Made by a program: the position numbers and the translations under genes. From Colius striatus (Eukaryota > Chordata > Aves > Coliiformes > Coliidae), in the NCBI RefSeq assembly GCF_028858725.1, contig NC_084790.1, positions 6,454,001 to 6,518,000 on the forward strand: 64,000 nucleotides of DNA, read 5' to 3'. The stretch's first letter is position 1; every line of letters begins with the position of its first letter. Of this stretch, positions 48,120-61,035 are shown one piece after another. The notes below the pieces were generated by a model that saw only the letters and a program-made list of their open reading frames with translations, did not search any database and was not told where the DNA came from.

Positions 48120-48319
48120 ATGCGCCTGCGCCGTGCTCGCGGGGGGCAGCGCGGGAGCGCGCACCTGAGGGAGCCCAGCGGCCGGGGACGGGCCGAGCGG
48201 CCGCTCCGCGTCCCGCGCTTGGGTCACGACGACAGGCGTGGGGCAGAGCGGGTGGGGAAGGACCCGGCCCGGGTTTGGGGGGTGGTCCGCAGCAGCCGAA
48301 CGGGAGCCAGCGGCGTGCG

Positions 48320-48930
48320 CAGGTGGCCAAGAAGGTCAAGGGCATTGTGGCTGGTGTCAGAGATTAAGTGTGACCGGCAGGACCGGGGAGTTGATTGTCC
48401 CCCTGGGCTCGGTGCTGTGAGGCCTCGCCACTGTGTGCCGGTTCGGTCCCCTCCACTGCAAGAAGGACCCCGAGGGGCTGGAGCCAGGCCAGAGACGGGC
48501 ACCAGAGCTGGGGAAGGGGCTGGAGCACAAGTCTGATGGGGAGCAGCTGAAAGGACTGGGGTTATTTAGCGTGGAGAAGAGGAGGCTGAGAGGAGACAAG
48601 ATCACTCTCTACAGCTGCCTGAAAGGAGGCTGTAGGGAGGTGGGGGTCAGTCTCTTCTCTCTGATAGTAAACGATGGGACGAGCGGAAATGGCCTCAAGT
48701 TGCACCAGGGGAGGTTTAGATTAGGAACAACATTAGGAACAACTTTTCCACAGAGAAGGCTGTCGAGCAGTGGCACAGGCTGCCCAGGGAGATGCTGTCG
48801 CCATGTCTGGAGATACTTAAAACACACATAGATGAGGGGCCAAGGGACAATGGTGGGCTTGGCAGTATCGAGTTAGTGGTTGTACTTGACCTTAAAGGTC
48901 TTTTCCAGCCAAAATGATTCTGTGATTCTT
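48320..48930 (+). mobile_element. CR1 LINE, 5'-truncated, abutting the GRHPR promoter
   Basis: The copy starts CAGGTGGCCAAGAAGGTCAA and continues GTGGAGAAGAGGAGGCTGAG, GGCACAGGCTGCCCAGGGAG and CTTGACCTTAAAGGTCTTTT to an ATGATTCTGTGATTCT end. Sequence features differ from the GGACTAGATGATCT-type copies, so it is another, older subfamily. It is head-to-head with GRHPR. Confidence 0.9.
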
Positions 48931-51900
48931 TCTGTCATTTCAAGCTGCTGACGGGTCTCCCACAGAGAAGCCATGACATGGCAGCTCACATTTCTGAGCT
49001 TGCACAGATGTCCCCAAGGCTTGGTGCAGGACGGAAGGGCTCCAGGCCCTTGGGGTGTCACAGTGTGTGTCAGTGTCCCTGAGGAAGTGAGGGTCTGTGA
49101 GTGCCTGAACTGCCATGCAGAGGTGGGCATCCCGGCAGGCAGCACCCACATTCTGCCGGGGATGCTGACGCAGAACACTCAAGGATGGGAGAGGGGAAGG
49201 GTGGATTGCATCATAGAATGGGAGATGCAACTTCTCCATAGGCCTTTTGGAGACTGGAAACCACACTGGACTTCTTGTGGAGACCACAAATGCCAAGAAA
49301 CAGAGTAGTGGTTGGATGGCAGAGGAGACCTGCCCGCTGTGCGAGAGCTTGCAGACATCTGCATTCAGAGCACACCTGCGGCCGATCTGCCTGCCTGCTC
49401 TGCTCCTGCCAGTTGGCAGGGGACTGAAATCTACAAGAGTCCTGCAGGGCTTTTAAAAGATTTTTTTAAACCTAAGGTGATGTTTCAATAAAATCTGGCA
49501 GGATTCTTACAGATGTCAATGCTCTGGTGGCTCAGAAAAGCAGAGCAGGCAAGTGGAAGGACAGACAGAACAAAACGTCTGGATGCATCCCCCTGTCATT
49601 CATTCCCTTGTGTGTGTGTGTGTGCATGCCAGGCCCAAGCAGCCCTTGGTTCCAAGGTGTGGATAAGGTATATATTTATACACACACATACATAGGTGTG
49701 TGTGTGTATGTTTGCATATATTTATTTAGGTTATTTTGGACTATTTTTCAAATTCCTTGCAACATCAGGGTGTTATCCTTGAGCCCTGGGGTCTTCTCCA
49801 GCGTTGGTGGAGGAGCTACTTACTACCAAGTATTGTAAACTATGACACTGAGCTCTATCCATCATCTTGGTGGCAATTTCCTACCTCTGTACAAGAAACA
49901 CTGCTGTAATGTGTAGTGGTATATAATACTATCATCAATTAGCCAAGGGCCCAGTCATCTAATTAAGCAAGGTGAGGCAGGAATTACGTCAATCAGCTTT
50001 TCTTTGTGCCAGTGGCGTTAAGGTTGGGTTAGTGATCACCTGTACCACTTTTGCTGGGAGAGGGTGGGTTTCTGGACCAGCATATAGAGCAATGAGTCCT
50101 CTCAGATTCTGTTTTGCTGTCATCACCCAGCCTAGTCCCCAACCAAACTGTCTTCTGATCTTTCACTTCCCTCTGCTGAGACTTCATTCAAGCACTTCTG
50201 TCTGTGCTAGCCAAGGAGGCACAGAGGGGCCATGAGGATATACACTGCTGTGACCCACCCTGTGTCTCTAAGCGCCTCATACTTGCTCCAAGAGTGAGAC
50301 TGTGCCAGCCAAGAGGACAAGCCACCCCATTTGCACCTCTAGGAACAGCTACTTGATGAGACACTACAGAGAGTCTGACACATCTCCTCAGAGCAAGCAT
50401 CTAGGTTGAGCTGGTTGCCTAAGCTTCCTGGATGAAACATTGCTACCTCCAGCTGGCAATTAATGCTACAGGGTAGTGGTTTAGGATGAGACTTCATACC
50501 TCAGAACCTCCAGTTATACTTTGGGAGGTTTCCAAAGCTTGTATAGAATGATAGGGTAAAACAGGTGCCTGGGAGAGAGTACACAGTCGTACCAACAAAG
50601 GAAACCTGTGGACAGTGGGAAAGCAGAGTTTAATATCCTAGAATAGCTATCAGGGATTTCTGCTGCTGCTCTGCAGAAGGTGCTCCTCAGGCTTATGCCA
50701 GGTGTGAGATGGGGACAGCTTTTAGTACACCCTGCTGCAGGTTTCGAGTTTGAAAGAGGACAATCTGCAGACAGAGGCTCAGGCCTTGTAACTTCCCTCT
50801 GGCAGCTGTGATGTGACCATGGTGATGCACTTTGTATAAAGGGGTTTTCCTTTAAGCAGGGACAAGGAGCCGAGTGTCTTGGGAGACAGACTCTGGCAGT
50901 TAGAAGAAGGGATTAATGCTGAAGCCATAGTGACACTGTTTAGGGTGGGATGACCATCAAAGGTTTCATCACTGACTGACTAATTTCTATCCTTGAAGAG
51001 GGACTAGAGACCAATAAGGAAGGAACCTCCTGCCTCAGAAGGCCCAAAGGCTGGATGGTGCTGAATTAGCATGAAACATCTGCAGTAACTGGGGAAAGCT
51101 GATGACAACAGGGGCAGATCACAGCCACTGATTCACAGCCCACCTACCCATTTATACCCCAGGCCCAAAAGAAGAGGGCAGAGGAAGTGAGCTGAGCATG
51201 TGCTGATTTACATGCCTGGCAAAGGCTACTGATCAATCTCTACATAGAATAGCATTACCTATGGATTTGCATATAGAATATGTTGTTTTGTGCATAAATA
51301 CAGCATGGGAAGTACTGTTGGGGTGTGCTAGATTTGTGCATTACCATCCATCACCCATAGCTGTGCAAATATGCAACCAAATACTTCTGCTCTGTGTGTA
51401 TATTTTGCTGTCTTGCACACCAGGTTACTTTTGGGACAGCAATGGGCCAGAGCCTGGCTGAATCTCTGTGGTTCACTGCACAGGCCCTGCTGAGAAAACA
51501 GAGGTTCTGTCCACTTATGGGGCTCCTTCCTCATCGTCAGCCTAGGAGACAAGAACCTTGATTATCTGATGGAAGCTTTAACAAGAGGAATAGAGAGAGC
51601 CAGAGTGCAGAACCATCTGATCTTAATGGCAGTTTTGTAGTGAACTTGGAGGCTGGGGACTTACAGGGCTTTCCTGTGGCACAAATCGTCAGTGCTTTAT
51701 AAGGTATCAAGTTATCTAATGAAACTGTACTCTACTGGTGGGATTTTCCTTTATCATGATGCATGTCTGCTCCCACCATCAGCACATTGTCAGATTATGC
51801 CAGCAGAAGCCGTTTCATTTTTTAATAATTGCTTGAAAGTTTATTTTATTTTATTGAGCTGGGTTATCATTAGAGCTGACATCTTATCTCCCTCCCTGAT

Positions 51901-52689
51901 CATGTAAGGATTTATGTCAGGAGTATATGCTCTCCAGCATGACATCTCTGCGCTAATCCTGCAGCACAGTGGCTGCGAGGGTTTTCCTTTTCCCTTTCCT
52001 GCTGCCCTCCCCTGCTTGTCCAGGTGAGCACAGTGGTTACTCCTTGGGGGGAACATCAGTGCACGCACTGGTAACATCTGGACATCTGTCCAATTCCTGG
52101 AGACTTTTTGGGGTGTGTTTATTTGCAAAACAAAGCATGCAGTGCTGGCAACATTGTGGTGTTATCAATACACTTAAATGCCTGGAGCACCTATGAACTG
52201 TCTACTTAACTGTATGGCTTCATATTCAAAGTCTTTACTAAAAATGTGCAGAAGCACTTCCCTGGAGTGACTTGGCTTGTTACCACTCTTCTGGGACACC
52301 AGCTTCAGACACAGACATGCAGCAGTCTGAGGACCTTCTCGGCAAACACACTCTCTGCACAGTCTAATTTGTCTCAGACAATCACTGCTCAGTGGCACAA
52401 TCTCATGACAAGAGACAAAATCTCAGGCAAGGACAAGGTTCTGTGCATCTACCTGCATGTAGCTGGCAGTCAGCTGTAGTGGGATGAAGCCAGTCTCTCA
52501 CACCATACCTGAGGATATTTTGTATATATTTGCAGCCCTACTACTTTGTATGATGTCACTTGCACAGTTTGGTGACAAAACCACACATGCCAGCAGCAGC
52601 TCAGCTCTGATATAGCCTGTTTGCTTCATAGGTCACAGCCACTGTGATGAGAAGCTTGCTGTCTCTTGGAAATGTGCTAGCTCCTCAGT
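48931..52689. other. Intergenic DNA without recognisable gene
   Basis: No exon with family similarity was seen on either strand. A TG/CA-rich simple-sequence patch lies at 49609-49731. The rest is moderately GC-rich unique sequence. Confidence 0.6.
49609..49731. repeat. Microsatellite patch (TG)n, (CA)n and TA-rich
   Basis: (TG)8 occurs at 49609-49624, then a short (CA)n and (GT)n pair around 49681-49710 and a TATATTTATTTA tail. Confidence 0.9.
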
Positions 52690-53090
52690 CCCTCTGGAGG
52701 CAAGGCTGCTGTCACTGCTGTCCTCTCGCAGGTGCAGCTCCCTGCTACAGGGTCCCTGAGGCTGGAGGCTTCTCCAGAGGTTAACCTGTCCAGCTCCTGC
52801 TCAAAGCAGGGATGCCTAGAGCCAGTTGCCCTGGGCTGTATCCAACTGGGATTGGGGTATTGCCACAGACAGAGGCTCCACAACCTCTGTGGGCAACCAC
52901 TTCCAGTGTTTGGCCACCCTCAGAGCGAAAAAGCATTTTTATTCAGTTTCAGTGGAATTTCCTGTGTCTCCTGTTTGCCCATTGTCTTGCTGCTGGGCAC
53001 TGCTGGGAAGAGGCTGGGTCCTGCATCTTTGTTCCCCTGCCAGGTATTTCTACAGAGTGACAGGATCCCTCTTTCCTCAGCTCCTGTACT
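52690..53090 (-). mobile_element. CR1 LINE 3' fragment, old copy
   Basis: The antisense blocks AGGGTCCCTGAGGCTGGAGG, CCACAACCTCTGTGGGCAAC, CACTTCCAGTGTTTGGCCAC and GTGGAATTTCCTGTGTC belong to a CR1 3' region. It is highly diverged; boundaries are approximate. Confidence 0.65.
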
Positions 53091-53462
53091 TGTCGAAATT
53101 GTGTTGTCAGGCTAGGCACAAGTGGGGCTGCAGTTACTCCTGCTTCTAACACCCAGAGCTTCTTACCCTGAAAACTGCAACTCAGAGCCATGGATCCTGG
53201 TGTCACTGGACTGTGTGCTTTGTTTTAAAAAGGCAGGAGTTTCCTGAGCACAGGAACAAATAGAACCTGATCCCCATGATTTTCTGCCTTGTGGATGTCT
53301 GTGTTCTGTGTAGAAGGGGGTGCATGTCTCTCTAAGGTGTGCCCTGGGGATGAGGGTGGAGGGATGAAGGCGCTGACCACGTGTCTCTTGAGGCTTGCAT
53401 GTATGACACAGCCCTCTCCTCCATGGGACACTGGGAAGGTCCTGGCCCTCTATGTGTCCACC

Positions 53463-54778
53463 TGTTGTGGTTTAAGTCCAACTGGCAAGCAAATACCACG
53501 TGGCTGCTTACTCCCTTGTCCCCTGCCCTGGTGAGATGGAGAGGAAACAATACTACAAAAGGCTCTGGCTGGAGACAAGGACATAGAGAAATCTCTCATA
53601 GACTTGACTTGAGGAAAAGCAAAATCATTTTAATCTGTTACCAATCAGAGTAGAACAATGAGATATATAGTTTAGATTTCAGTACATCTTCCCTCCACTC
53701 TTCCTCCTAGGCTTAGCTGTGCTCCCGATTTCTCCACTTGCCCTCCATCAGTGATGCAGGGAGATGAGGAATGGGAGTTGCAGTCAGTTCATCGTGCATT
53801 TCTGCAGCTCCTTTCTCCTCAGGGCAGAAGGACTCGTTACTTGTCTCCTGTTCCAGCATGGGGTCCCTCCTGTGGGAGACAGTCCTCCACCAACCTCTCT
53901 GACATGAGTCCTTCCTATGGGCTTCTGCTCTTCACAGACTGCTCCAGTGTGGGTCCCTTCTGTGGGCTGAAGTCACAGAGTCACAGAATCACAGAGTCAC
54001 AGAATGGTAGGGTTGGAAGGGACCTCTAAAGATCATCCAGTCCAACCTCCTGCTAAAGCAGGTCCACCTAGATCAGGTCACGCAGGAATGCATCCAGGCA
54101 GGTTGTGAAAACCTCCCAAGAAGGAGACTTCACACCCTACCTGGGCAGCCTGTGCCAGGGCTCCCTCACCTCAACAGTGAAGAAGGTTTTCCTTAAGTGG
54201 AACTTTTTGTGTTCCACCTTTTGTCCATTACCACTTGTCTTGTCACTGGACACTACAGAAGAAAGCATTGCCCCATCCTCCTGAGTTGCACCTTTTAAAT
54301 ACTTGCAAGCATTAATGAGGTCCCCCCTCAGTCCTTCAGGAGCTCACTGCTGCAGAGTGGGCTTCCCACAGAGTCACAGCCTTCTTCAGGCACAGCCACC
54401 TGCTCTGGTACAGGGTCCTGCTCCATGGGCTGCAGGCAGATCTCAGCTCCAGCGCTGCCCTCCACAGCTGCAGAGACACAATCTGCTGTCTGGCCTTGGG
54501 CTGCAGGGGATGCTTTGCTACAGTGCACCTCCTCCCCTCCCTCTCCTCTCACCTCAGAGCCTGCGTGGTTGTTTCTCTCCCATCCCACTCTTCCCCTTGC
54601 TGCAGGTTTTGCCTTCTTGATTATGTTAGTGCTGAGACTCTGTGACTGACTGGCTCAGCCTTGTCCAGAGGTGAGTCTGATGGGGAGGTGGGGAAGTTTC
54701 TAGCAGCTTCTTGCAGGAGACACCCCTGTAGCCCCTCTTCTGTTACCAAAAGCCTCACCAGACAAACTTTGTGTGCAA
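53463..54778 (-). mobile_element. LTR of the same avian ERV family (copy 3), interrupted by CR1
   Basis: This antisense copy begins TGTTGTGGTTTAAGTCC and ends near ACCAAAAGCCTCACCAGAC. Blocks such as CAGTCCTTCAGGAG, GAGTGGGCTTCCCACAGAGT and CTCCATGGGCTGCAGG are complements of the GGAGCAGG...CCCATG units of copies 1 and 2. A CR1 of about 365 bp splits it at 53972-54337, and the LTR resumes without loss: GGGCTG then CAGTCCTTC. Net LTR length is about 950 bp. No coding sequence adjoins. Confidence 0.7.
53972..54337 (-). mobile_element. CR1 LINE nested in the LTR
   Basis: The antisense CR1 3' part starts with a CACAGAGTCACAGAATC tail (variant 3' repeat), then GGTTGGAAGGGACCTCTAAA, GGGCAGCCTGTGCCAGGGCT, GTGGAACTTTTTGTGTTCCA and GAGGTCCCCCCTCAG. 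It is little diverged, hence younger than the LTR it interrupts. Confidence 0.9.
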
Positions 54779-54970
54779 AGGAACATTCAGTCTGTTTGTG
54801 GCTCCTCTGTGGCCTGACTTGAGGGGCATGACACAGCCCTAGGCACAGAAGGAGCTGTTCACTCTCCTCAGTTTTGCAATGGATACAGTTCAACCTATAA
54901 TTCTTTTTTTTTCTTCTTGTCTCACGGGACAAACTGGATGGTGATTCCTGGTTTTGCAGTTCATAGATAT

Positions 54971-54988
54971 TACACACACGTGTGTGTA
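54971..54988. repeat. 18-bp palindrome from (AC)n/(GT)n junction
   Basis: TACACACACGTGTGTGTA is a perfect palindrome that arises where AC and GT runs meet. It is a simple-sequence feature. Confidence 0.9.
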
Positions 54989-57900
54989 TAAAAGCACATG
55001 CACATATGTATATAATTTACAATTACTGGTTTTTTGCATTTCATTTAATTCCCTTGTTTTGGTGAGACATCAGTCTGTGCTGCCTCTCCCCAACACCCCC
55101 TGGCCAGCTCTCCACTCCTTCCTGCATGCTGTGAGGGTGAATATGCCAGGCTTAGCCCCAGCACCGTTACCCATCACAGCATTCCTATCCCACCTTTTCC
55201 TCCTGAGTTGTTTTTCCTGCTGTTTGAGCCGCGGCCACAGCAGGCCAGGTGTCTGTGAGATGGCCAGCACAGCCATCCTGCTGCCTCTGCCTGCTCCTTG
55301 TGGCTTTGCATCCACTGCTGTCCCCCACTGACACCTCTCTCACCAACCTGCCTTTGCTGGCTCCTGAAATGCTGCACAGTGTCCATCAGTCTGCCTGACC
55401 TGGGAACACCTTGTAGCCTTTCCTTGCTCTACTATGCTTCATCCTGTGGTTTCGGGTTCTTAAAGTAACTAACTGGTCTCTCCTCTGTGACCTGGCACCT
55501 TTCCCATTTTCTGGACAGCCTGGTGAAAGCTGAGCTGTAAATTCCATTTTTACCACCTGGTTTGCTTCAGACAGACCTGCAGACTGTTTCACCCTGGGAA
55601 GCTCTGAAGAGCTCTGCAAAGCCTTTCTGAAAGCTGAAATGAGAGAAATGAATGGATGTCACACCTTCTTCCACTCACTGGCAGGTGGCTGGGCTGCTGT
55701 TGGAGCAGTAAGGATGCTGAGTACATCCAGACAGATCCAGGACCACGTTTTCTTTCCTCCCGTGCAAACTTGCAAGGGTGTGCCTTAGCAACCCACACAT
55801 TGATGCTGTCACATCTAGAAAAGCCTTGCTGGCTTTTCTACAGCCTCCCTAAACATGGTTTTCACATTTCTGCTGTGGGAGGCTGCTTGCTTCCCCATTT
55901 TATTTTTTCCTGCCAGTGGGCTGCCTGCATCAGGATGCTGCTGTAGGAGAGCTGAGCTGAGCTTCACCCAGCCTCTGCGAGCCACAGGCCACTGCCAGCA
56001 AGGCCATGGGGTTGCTGTGAGCTGAGCAGCTGCCCCTGCCAGTGGCTCTGGGGTGTGTGCTCCACTGGAGAAGGTGGAAATGTCACCTGCTTGAGTACAG
56101 CAGGAGTTTGATGGGATTTTAAGAGTGCATGTCAGGGCAGGGCAAAAACAACCACTGCTTTTCACTACTTGAAGATGTCCTTTGAAATACAAGTCATGCT
56201 TGACAACACTTGCAGCTCTCCAGAGGACGCGGGAGAGTGGAGATATGGCACCTCTTTGCTAAAAGCCGTCAGAACAACCAGGCCTCTGTCTGTCCAGCCC
56301 AGCCAAGCCTCTGGGGTTTTGAGTAGGAGCTACAGCTCTCCAGGGAGTGCTGGGGGTGAGAACCAATTGCTCAGGAGCTTATGCCAGCCTGCACTAGAAA
56401 AGTGCAGAGGGACAGAGGGCTGGTGGTGGGACCAGTTCCTCACAAACTTCCGCCCACCTAATTCATTGGTCCCTTCTCAGACCAAAGGCTATTTGTGGGG
56501 ATCCAGCTGGTTAATGAGTAACTCTGCTGTGGGACACAGCTGCATTCCCTTTTTTTGGGGCCTATATCTCCAGAGACAAGGCTGAGCACCAGCAGCAGCT
56601 CTGGCTCCTGGAAGGAGTGTGAGATCTGCACTGCTGAGTGCTGTGACTTGTGAGTCTGTGCCAGTGGCTCTGTGTGCCCCTCACCCCAGGGAAGTGGGGC
56701 TGACTCTCTCACCCAGAGCACCTTGGCAGTCCCTGCCCCATGCCATGGAGGAAGGGACTGGATGTGCCACTGCTCACTCCTCACCTTCATTGCCCTGGAT
56801 TGGGTGATGTGGTCGTGAACCCACCGTGTGGGATGGATTGCTGCTGACCTGGATTTCTGCCATTGCAAAAGAGAGAGTAGTGATGCTGCCCTAGCAGTGT
56901 TTTGCAGCCCCTGCCTGGGTCTGCTCCTGACAAAAACAGTTCATCTGCTGGAAGGGGCTGCCCTGACCCAGACCTAGCCAGCCCAGCAGCACTACAGTGT
57001 GTCCCTAGCAGACCAAGACCTCATCATGCAGCCTTGTCACTGCACACATAGTTGCTGTCCCGGTGCAAGGCACTTTCCTTGACAAACAAGATCCCCGTGA
57101 GGCTGGAAGCCCCACCACTGCTGCAGGACAGGCCATTGCTTTGCCACATGGTCCCTCATCATCAAGGCTGCTGGCTGGTCACCCCTGCCAGTCACACTGC
57201 TGCTGGGACTGTCTCCTCCTGCAGCAGATAGGTCCCAAGCATGTGTGTTGGGAGTTCTGAGCAAGGGTAGGGTCACCACAGCCCCGTTGCTTGATGTGGC
57301 AGCTGTGGAGGAAGGGCTATGGAAGGGATCAGATACTCACAAGTCTATGGGTTAACTTGCTGACGAGTGCCTCTGGCCCCTTTGTCCCATAAATGCTGGA
57401 TTGACAGGTAGGCTGATCTCTGGACAAAGCTGCCTGAAGTTGTTACAAGCCTTGAAGGGCAGCAAGGATGCAGCAGGGAGGCAAGGACTCACAGGGCTGT
57501 GCTGGGAGAGGGGTCTTCTTGCCCCTCAGTCGTTTTTCTCGTCATCCCCAATGACTGGTGGTGAGAAGGTTTTGGTCCTCATGCTGCATTGGGCCCACTT
57601 CAGGCACTGGCACTCACTTCTTCTCCCCAGCTTGTGGCTCCAGGCTTTGCTCTGTCCTGCCTCGTGGCACCTGCCAGTGTGGAGGTCGGGCTGCCCTGTC
57701 CCACAGAGAGCCACAGGCCTTCAGGGTCCCTCCTCCATTTCCCACTCTCCTCACCACCCCATGATCTCCAGGGCTCTCTCCTTGGCTAGAAGGACCCAAA
57801 GCTGTGTGTGTGAGCATACTGAGGCCAGCAGGAGCCTGGCTTGTCCTGTCCCGTCCCAGTCCAAGCTTCCTCCCGTTGCTGCTGTGTGCATGTGCCTGTG

Positions 57901-60900
57901 TCCCCACCTGCCTCGCTGTCCCTGCAGCGCCTCCTCTCCTCTGTGTGGTTTGTGTGGACAGAGATTTTTGCATGTGGGACACAATGTTGAGGCTTCTGCC
58001 GTTGCAGGCTCTGTGGCATTCAGAAGTCTATTAGCCAGATGAAAGCCTGCCTTTACTGGAGGGTGAATGTGTACTTAGGCTGTTAGACTATTACCACAAG
58101 ATTATTTTTAAAGCATTTTCAGAGGTTTCCTGTAGGGAGGAAAAACTTATCATCTCCATTAAGGGATTTCAGCCACACCAGTTTCTTTAATCCTTCTTAA
58201 GCAATAGCTAGGATTTTGTATTTAGGAGCAACCAAAACGTTTGGACAATGCTGTTCTAAGGAGCAATATTTTAATTTTCCTTTCTTAAAAGAGACAACTG
58301 CCATCTTTAAAAGAAGCTCAAAGCCCTGCCTGGAAACAGTTCACAGCAGACAGACCAAACCCAGTGTCAGTTGCCTTTGAGCAGTGGACTGGCTGGGCCC
58401 AGGCTGAGGGTTGTTACAAGTCTGGTTGGATGGCAGTGCTGGCTGGCAGTGCTGGATGGCAGAGCTGGCTCTGCCCACTCTGCTTCCCCTCCCTGCCCCA
58501 CGCCTCGCCAGGACACACATTGTACAGCCCTGCAGCTCACCCTGTCACCTTTCCCTGGCTGGGCTGGTTGAGCTGGGGCTATAGGTTCCCAGGTGAGAGA
58601 AGGTTTGTTAATCCTGACTCCACTCAAGGAAACTGCAGTGGTGCTGACAGCAATGGGACTATGTTTTGGCAGATCTTGTCCTCTTACAGGGAGATCTGTT
58701 GTCCCCCAGTCTTACCAGATGAGCTCCCATCCTGGGCAGCATTGCTGGATTTGCATTGCTGATGTCACTTTCCAGAGATACATCAGCTGCTGGAGGAAAC
58801 TCGTCTGGAAGATCCTTGGCAGTTGCATTTCACCACTGCCATTACCCACTGACACAGTCTTTGCACAGACTACACATGTGGAGAAATGGGCAGGCTGCCC
58901 TGCTTCATCCCTCGGTCAGAGCCAGCACTGCCCACATCTGCAGCCCCTCGGCTCCCTCATGCTGTACTGTGGGAAGGGCCAAGGGCAAGCACAGCAACCC
59001 TGTGCTCTCCATCCTCCCAGAGGTACCAGGAGGAGGCCTTCAGCCCGTGGTCCTCTGTGAACTACCCCCGTGGGTAGCTCAGAAAGGTGACAACACGCAG
59101 ACGGGAGCAAATCCTCTGAATGGGGACAAAAATCACCTCCTGTCTACACCTGGACGGGAGCTGTTGACATCGGTGTCAGTTATCAAAACAAGCCACCTTT
59201 TTATTGCTCCTTCAGTAAAAATGCAGCAGCACTCTCAGGGTAGGTAACTACCTGCAGCAGGGTGAGGGGGAGAGGGACTAAAGGCAGCAAAAGAAAGCAG
59301 GCTGTGGTTAACAATGGAGCATTCAGAGGAACCAGAGAAAAGGCAGGCAGATGGCATGCATATTAGTGCGTGAAAACGACTAACACTCTGAGAATTTCCC
59401 AGTGTACTTCTGACTGGTTTGGGCTTGCTTCTATAATTAATTTATGGAAAGCACTTAAATTGGGAATAAACACAATCTCACAAATCCCTTCTAATCTCTG
59501 CCTGTATTTTTGAAACGATACCCTGAAGGTATAGTTTCTTACAATGATTAAACTGTTTTCCTTTTAAGAATTAAAAGGGACTATTTTCATGCGATTGTGC
59601 AGAGCATTAGTGGTCAGGACTGAACCCAGAACTGTTTTAGATGCAATCTATTGTTGGAAATGCCCGGATGGGGGCATTTCCCCACTGGAGCACTGGATGC
59701 TAAATCTGCCAATATTTTCATTTTGGATTCATGTATTTTGATGCAAAATATGACCCGGTGTGTTGTCAGCCACCTCATGGCTCAGGAGCATTCTGACATT
59801 AGCATAAATTTGGAAATTTCCCTTAAAAGGGTAAAAAAAAAAAAAAACCCAAACGTATTTTTCATTAAGTTGCTGCTTTTCTCTGACAATAAAGGCAAAA
59901 CTCCCTCCCTCGGGCAGGGTGCGTGGAAAGTGCTGGGGGAGGTTGTGCAGCACTAACAATGGGGCCCTGGAGCATGCTGGCAGTTCTTGGTCCCTGGGTG
60001 CAGGCAGGAGCAAGCTGTTCAGTGCAGCTCTGTGTGCCACAGGGAGCCTGCAGAGAGACAGGCTTTGCTCTGCAGCCGCTGCTACCTGTGCCTCAGTTCC
60101 TGCCTGTCCTCACAGGGGTTTGTGCCTGCTGCTGCTGGGGCCATGTGTCCCGTTGCCAGGGGGAGAAACGCAAGGAGCAGACAAGCCCTGGGACCCCTTC
60201 CACTGCCTCCAGTGTGACAAGGGTCAGGGTCGGCTGCCTGCTCCCTCCACCCATTGTGCCTGGTGGGCGCCGGGAGGAGAAGCCGTGTGTGTGAGGCAGG
60301 CCCCGTGCAGAGAGGCTGCTGAGGAGAGGATGGGCACCGCTGGCTGCAGTGCAGGCTGCTGATGGCACAGCCTGCCCTCTCCCGTGCTGGCGTGGCGGGC
60401 GGTCGCTGGGCCTGGCCTCGCCTCTGCACCTCCGCAGGTTGCTGTGACTGCAGCGGTGTGTTGGTGGCTCTGGTGTGAGCCAGGAGATGCCGTCCTGTTG
60501 AGGTCTGCTGCTGTGGGTGTACAGACAGTGCTGGCCTGGGGAAGAAGCATGTGCCAGAAATGTCAATGACGCTATGGCTGTGGGGTTGGGGCCAGGGAGG
60601 GTCCGGTAGTGAGGACATGATGATGCAGGAAGGAGACAAGTTTTTTATTACATGGCTTATTGTGTTTCAACATGGAAATCAAGGTAAGAATTACCCAGGG
60701 CACAACCTGTCCCTTTGATTTGGCCTTTGCAGCTCAGTCATGCATAGGAGAAGCCTTTTCCTTGTTCCCTCCAGCAGCATCTCCTTGTAATGGCTAATGG
60801 GAAAATATCGCGGCGGTGAAAAAATTCTCTCACCCTCATAAACACAATGACAAGGCTAAGTGATCCGTCTGCAGCACGAGCCAGGCGTTGGGCTGCCTGT

Positions 60901-61035
60901 CTCAGATGAATGCTTCCCATTTTGCAGGCTGTTTGCATGCGCTTTATGAGCTCCAGCAATAATTCAGGCGACCGCCAGACAGCTGACAGGAGTGTGGGCT
61001 GGCGGAGGACGCCGTGACGCTGCAGGTGCCGCCGA

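Larger units (their letters stand above)
47560..48325 (-). promoter_or_regulatory. GRHPR: CpG island and promoter of GRHPR
   Basis: GC- and CpG-rich sequence covers exons 1 and 2 and about 270 bp upstream of the ATG. A pentanucleotide run (GCCGT, 4.6 copies, 48097-48119) lies 46-68 bp upstream of the start codon, probably in the 5' UTR. No TATA box was seen. The upstream side ends abruptly where a CR1 begins near 48320. Island limits are judged by eye. Confidence 0.75.

Noticed and set aside
47708-48367. Plus-strand 219-codon frame over the GRHPR promoter
   Set aside because: It is antisense in a CpG island, with Arg/Pro/Ala-rich composition; best explained by base composition.
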